NCBI GenBank assembly: GCA_963575745.1
Contig: CAUYUJ010003880.1
Span: forward strand, 120,001-160,000
DNA: 40,000 nucleotides
Source: Prorocentrum cordatum
Taxonomy: Eukaryota; Sar; Dinophyceae; Prorocentrales; Prorocentraceae
Reading direction: 5' to 3'
The notes under the pieces were generated by a model that worked only from the letters and a program-made list of their open reading frames with translations, did no database searches and was not told the DNA's origin. Shown here piece after piece: positions 37,000 to 40,000 of the stretch (positions are counted from its first letter, which is position 1; the number at the start of each line of letters is the position of its first letter). Both the position numbers and the translations under genes were made by a program.

Positions 37000-37700
37000 T
37001 CGGGGCGAAGTGCTGGAATTCACCGATTGGGTTTCTCTTCTTGCTCTCCTCTGGGGGCCGTCCTGGGGCTCTCTCTGGGGGCTTCGGGGGCCCTGTTGGG
37101 ACTCGTTTGTGCCGTCCGGGAGCTTTCTTAGGGGCATGCGGGGGGTTTTGGGTTGATTTTTGGAGCTTTCTCGGCTGCCGTGGGACTCGTGATAGCTCAA
37201 GAAACGAATGTGTTAAACTTAGACTCTTCCCTTCGGGAAGGGACCGAAATTCGGTTCTGCCCGGCCTCTCAGGACGCGTCCTGGTGGCGTGTTAGGGCGT
37301 CTAGGGTGCCTCAGGGGTCAGCTGGAGGCAAAGGCGGGCGTCTGGAACGATCTCCTCACGAGTCGTAGCCCGCGCTCTGGTGCCGTCGGGGGGGCCTTGT
37401 GTGGCCCGTTGGGGTTTTTTGGGGGGAACCGTCCTGGGGCCGTCCTGGTGGCTTCTGGGGCCTCTTGGCGCCCATTTGAGACCGTCCTGCGGCTCTCCAG
37501 GGCCGTTGCTATAGTTTCTGGGGCCTTCGTGGGGCGCCCGGAGGCCGTTTTGGAACCCTCTTGAAAGCTTCTGGGGCTGTAGGGGATCGATGTTGGATGC
37601 TTCTTGGGCCGTTGTAGATAGACCTCGTGGAAGCCCAAGAGGCGAATTGTGTTGAAAATGTATGTTTTACCTCGGGAATGGGACGAGATGGGCTTCGGGA
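37000..37700 (+). repeat. G-rich GGGGCC/TTCTGGGG minisatellite with duplicated module
   Basis: Irregular repetition of GGGGCCGTCCTGGGG, GCTTCTGGGGCC and GGGGCTTC words. A 70-bp non-G-rich module occurs twice, at 37181-37252 (GCTCAAGAAACGAATGTGTT) and 37621-37691 (GCCCAAGAGGCGAATTGTGT), about 440 bp apart, so the array has a higher-order unit. The first module copy has a CTTCCC/GGGAAG hairpin at 37226-37240. Related words occur at 3330-3410, 4420-4530, 14960-15010 and 38960-39210. Confidence 0.65.
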
Positions 37701-37835
37701 GGCCTTCGTGGAGCGCCTCGTAGTAGCTTGTTCAAACGTGTCGGGGGCCTATGGAGAATCGTCTGCAGGCAAGCCTGCGGAAAAGAGTTTGGATTCACTC
37801 GATTAGCGCGACAACGCTTGACCCAGAAACAGAGA

Positions 37836-38140
37836 ATTAGAAAAGTGGAACAGTGACATATTTTGAAAATGACGCGGAAGGGAACGGACACATGGAAAAG
37901 CGACGCAAAAAGTGGAACGTTGAAAGTGGAAAGACAGGCAAGGAATTGGAACATTGGAACAAATGAAACATCGGAAACGTAGAGAAGCAAATGGAAAAGT
38001 GGAACAGTGGAACAGCGGGAAAAGGAATTTGAGAAAGTGGAAAAGTGGAAAGGTAGAAAAACAAATGGAACATCGGAATTATGGCAAAGTTGATGGACAA
38101 CGGAAAAAGTGAACAAGTGGACAAGTAGAAAAATTGAAAC
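37836..38140 (+). repeat. A-rich GTGGAA-type degenerate array
   Basis: About 30 copies of words such as AGTGGAACA, AAATGGAAC and GTGGAAAA, with irregular 8-11 bp spacing. It is locally AT-rich. The minus strand translates to a Phe/His/Leu-rich repetitive frame that is an artefact of the array. Confidence 0.8.
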
Positions 38141-38204
38141 ATGAAACACCCTCAGTTTTTTCTAAGCTTTGATTTGTCAAGTTGTTTTTGCACTTGCTGT
38201 TTCT

Positions 38205-38345
38205 TTCCCTGCTCCTCCTCCTCGCTCTCCCTCCAGCCCCCTCCTCCATCTCCTCTTCCCTCGCCTCCCCCTCCTCCTCGTCGTCCTCCTCCTCGCATTC
38301 CTACTCCTACCCCATACTGCGCTACATCCTCTACTCTTTTGTTTT
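38205..38345 (+). repeat. CTCCTC pyrimidine tract
   Basis: C and T only for long runs (CTCCTCCTCCTCGCTCTCCC). It precedes the CCT microsatellite at 38594. Confidence 0.8.
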
Positions 38346-38593
38346 TGCCCTCCTCCTGCTCCTGCTCCCCCTCCCTCGTCCAACTCTCCTTCGTTCTCCC
38401 ACGAAAATCGTTTATGTCTCCTCTTCCCCTTTCGCCTCGAGTTCCAGCCTAACTTTCCAAACCGCGCGCCCACAAACTTGATGTATTCCAAGCAACCTCT
38501 TTGCACCCAAAGGGTTGGTTAACATACATGGCCTTTTTGGCCCCGCCTCATCCGCCGCCTCTTCCAAGTCCTCCTTGTCGTCAGCCTCCTCTT

Positions 38594-38661
38594 CCCCTCC
38601 CCCTCCTCCTCCTCCTCCTCCTCCTCCTCCTCCTCCTCCTCCTCCTCCTCATCCTCCTTGG
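38594..38661 (+). repeat. (CCT)n microsatellite
   Basis: About 20 nearly perfect CCT triplets from CCCTCCCCCTCCTCC onward, with a single CAT interruption near the end. Confidence 0.95.
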
Positions 38662-38734
38662 TGGCCCCCCCACGGGGCGGCGAAAGGGGCTCCGAGGGCC
38701 CCGGCGCAAGGCGTCGTGGAGCACCTGGCTGGCG

Positions 38735-39215
38735 CCGGGCGCAGTCGGGACTGCGGTAAGCTTCTGGAGGTTCGGGCCGGGCGAAAGGGGGGGATTGGGA
38801 AAGGGGGGGTTACGAAATTTGCTGCATGCAGCTGGTTTCGGCCTCACCGAGGGGCCCGTTCCTCGATACATGGCCGCCTCCGGCGCCTGGAGGCGCCGGG
38901 AAAATCAGCTACGTGAGCTGATTCTCGAACCCCCCCTTTGCTATCCCCCCCTTTCGCCCGACCCGAGAGGTCCCGAAGCAGGCCCCAGGGGTTCCCCCGA
39001 AGGGCCCTAACAGGGCTCGAAGGACCCCAAAGGAGGCATAAAGTATATCCATGATTCTGTTTCTTTTGGGGGCCTCTGGGGGCCCGCTTGTGAACCTTCG
39101 GGGGGCCTATTGGACGCTCGGGGGTCCTCTTCGGGACTGCGGTAAGCCTCGGGAGGTCCCCGGAGAGAGCCCCAGAGGGCCCCGGAAGGGCCCCAACAGG
39201 GCCCGCAAAAATGAC
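38735..39215. repeat. GGGGCC-family repeats in both orientations, with a duplicated segment
   Basis: CGGGACTGCGGTAAGC occurs at about 38747 and 39134, each followed by an imperfect (T/C)TC(T/G)GGAGGT. GAAGGGCCC(T/C)AACAGGGC occurs at about 39000 and 39187. Between them TTTTGGGGGCCTCTGGGGGC reads in the opposite sense, so the G-rich family switches strand within 200 bp. Confidence 0.6.
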
Positions 39216-39275
39216 GGCCGTGACACCCTCTCGCGAACCGAAAAAGGCCAATTCGCTAATCGACGTATCAGGGTA

Positions 39276-39293
39276 GGAGGTCTATCGACCTCC
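39276..39293. other. Small perfect hairpin
   Basis: GGAGGTC and GACCTCC flank a four-base loop TATC. It is followed by a CCCT-type microsatellite (about 39311-39360). Confidence 0.6.
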
Positions 39294-39310
39294 GATTCAT
39301 ATTAGTATCC

Positions 39311-39362
39311 TCCAGCCCTCCCTCCAGCCCTCCCTCCATTCTTCCCTCCCTCCCTCCCTCCG
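39311..39362 (+). repeat. (CCCT)n / CCAGCCCTCCCT microsatellite
   Basis: Two CCAGCCCTCCCT units, then CCATTCTTCCCTCCCTCCCT. Confidence 0.9.
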
Positions 39363-39487
39363 GTGGTGCCCTCAAGCTTTTGCGGGCGCTTCCGACAATT
39401 CTGTGGTGTCCGCAAGCGCAACTGTGGTCATTCGCACTGCGGTGCTCATAGGTCTTGTGGTGCTCAAATAGTCACGGAGCGGGCAAT

Positions 39488-40000
39488 ATGCACCTAATTA
39501 ACCTACTTGGTCACGCTGTCCGGGCTACTCTTAAGTCCATCAGGGCCTCCAACCTCGTGAATGTACTGGAGAGAAGTAGTATAGGGCAGGAGAGAGAAAG
39601 CGATGATTGGGGAGGAGGAATCGGAATAGGCGGTGGAGGAAGGGAGGGCCAAAAAGGGCATTATGTGTTTGGCTCAGGCCGTTCTGGATCAAGCTGTTTT
39701 GGTTCTTCTGATTTCCGTGAGAGCTCGCACGACCAGATCGCGCTAGCAATTTGTGAACGTGCGGACCCCGCAGGTCAGCAGACGATGTCGCTTCTGAAGC
39801 ATACGCAGGCGTGCCTCCGCTTCGACACGCGCGGTGTGTCAGCGCGGAACGTCGGTGGCGAGGGACAGCGGAAGCCTATGAGGGTGGAGCTCCCCCCGCG
39901 CGAGGACGAGATCCCGTGGCCCATGCGGCTAGTCCACATGGAAGGTTTAGTGGCGGACGCCAGTTCGGTGGAGCGGGATCACTGGCCGATCACGCGCACG
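39488..40000 (+). CDS. Partial ORF open to the window edge, unidentified
   Basis: From the ATG at 39488 (MHLINLLGHAVRATLKSIRA) the frame has no stop for 171 codons and runs off the window. The start is only the first in-frame ATG; coding may begin later. A Gly/Ser-rich part (DDWGGGIGIGGGGREGQKGH) is followed by a domain-like end: QQTMSLLKHTQACLRFDTRG, RKPMRVELPPREDEIPWPMR and LVHMEGLVADASSVERDHWP. I do not recognise the family. The lack of breaks contrasts with the decayed elements to the left, so this may be the first intact gene or element of the region. Confidence 0.5.
   Translation, partial: MHLINLLGHAVRATLKSIRASNLVNVLERSSIGQERESDDWGGGIGIGGGGREGQKGHYVFGSGRSGSSCFGSSDFRESSHDQIALAICERADPAGQQTMSLLKHTQACLRFDTRGVSARNVGGEGQRKPMRVELPPREDEIPWPMRLVHMEGLVADASSVERDHWPITRT

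Overview
The window reads as nuclear DNA of a core dinoflagellate. The evidence is a 22-nt relic matching 19 of 22 positions of the conserved dinoflagellate trans-spliced leader (DinoSL) at 5743-5764, LINE and Ty1/copia proteins of the styles I know from dinoflagellate genomes, very high GC outside the copia element, and abundant strand-asymmetric simple repeats. I cannot fix the species. Nothing here is prokaryotic: no operons, tRNAs, rRNAs or CRISPR arrays were seen.

Layout. 63-2122: decayed coding DNA ending in a tyrosine-recombinase relic. 2168-3015: a GC-rich direct repeat and a long TG-type microsatellite. 4075-4710: a broken unidentified ORF. 4974-5363: a G/purine tract. 5366-5740, 14358-14576 and 15240-15350: three blocks of one 53-bp hairpin-forming minisatellite. 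A LINE (5741-14357) sits between the first two blocks. It starts with the DinoSL relic and carries a coiled coil, an EEP endonuclease, a reverse transcriptase, a Zn-knuckle-like segment and an RNase H. About 2.6 kb of repeat-rich DNA (8880-11510) interrupts its RT. 15380-16440 is a 77/98-bp satellite that resumes at 33621.

The main object is a 17.18-kb LTR retrotransposon at 16441-33620, inserted in that satellite. It has two 186-bp LTRs, a 5-bp target duplication (GCTGG/ACTGG), a copia-type half-tRNA primer site, Gag with coiled coil, two CCCH fingers and an RS-rich tail, protease, integrase, RT and RNase H in copia order, and a G-rich polypurine tract. Removing it rebuilds a satellite unit of exactly the local 77-bp period. 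Between RNase H and the 3' LTR lies a further ~7.5 kb of coding-like DNA that I cannot assign to any family. A 20-bp motif, mostly readable as (S/P)VATP(A/T), recurs ten times from the Gag/protease junction to the 3' end.

33.7-39.4 kb is gene-poor and holds a small acidic ORF, G-rich and pyrimidine-rich minisatellites, an A-rich GTGGAA array and short inverted repeats. An ORF open to the window edge starts at 39488. All mobile elements carry frameshifts and stops, so this is a decayed, nested-insertion landscape.
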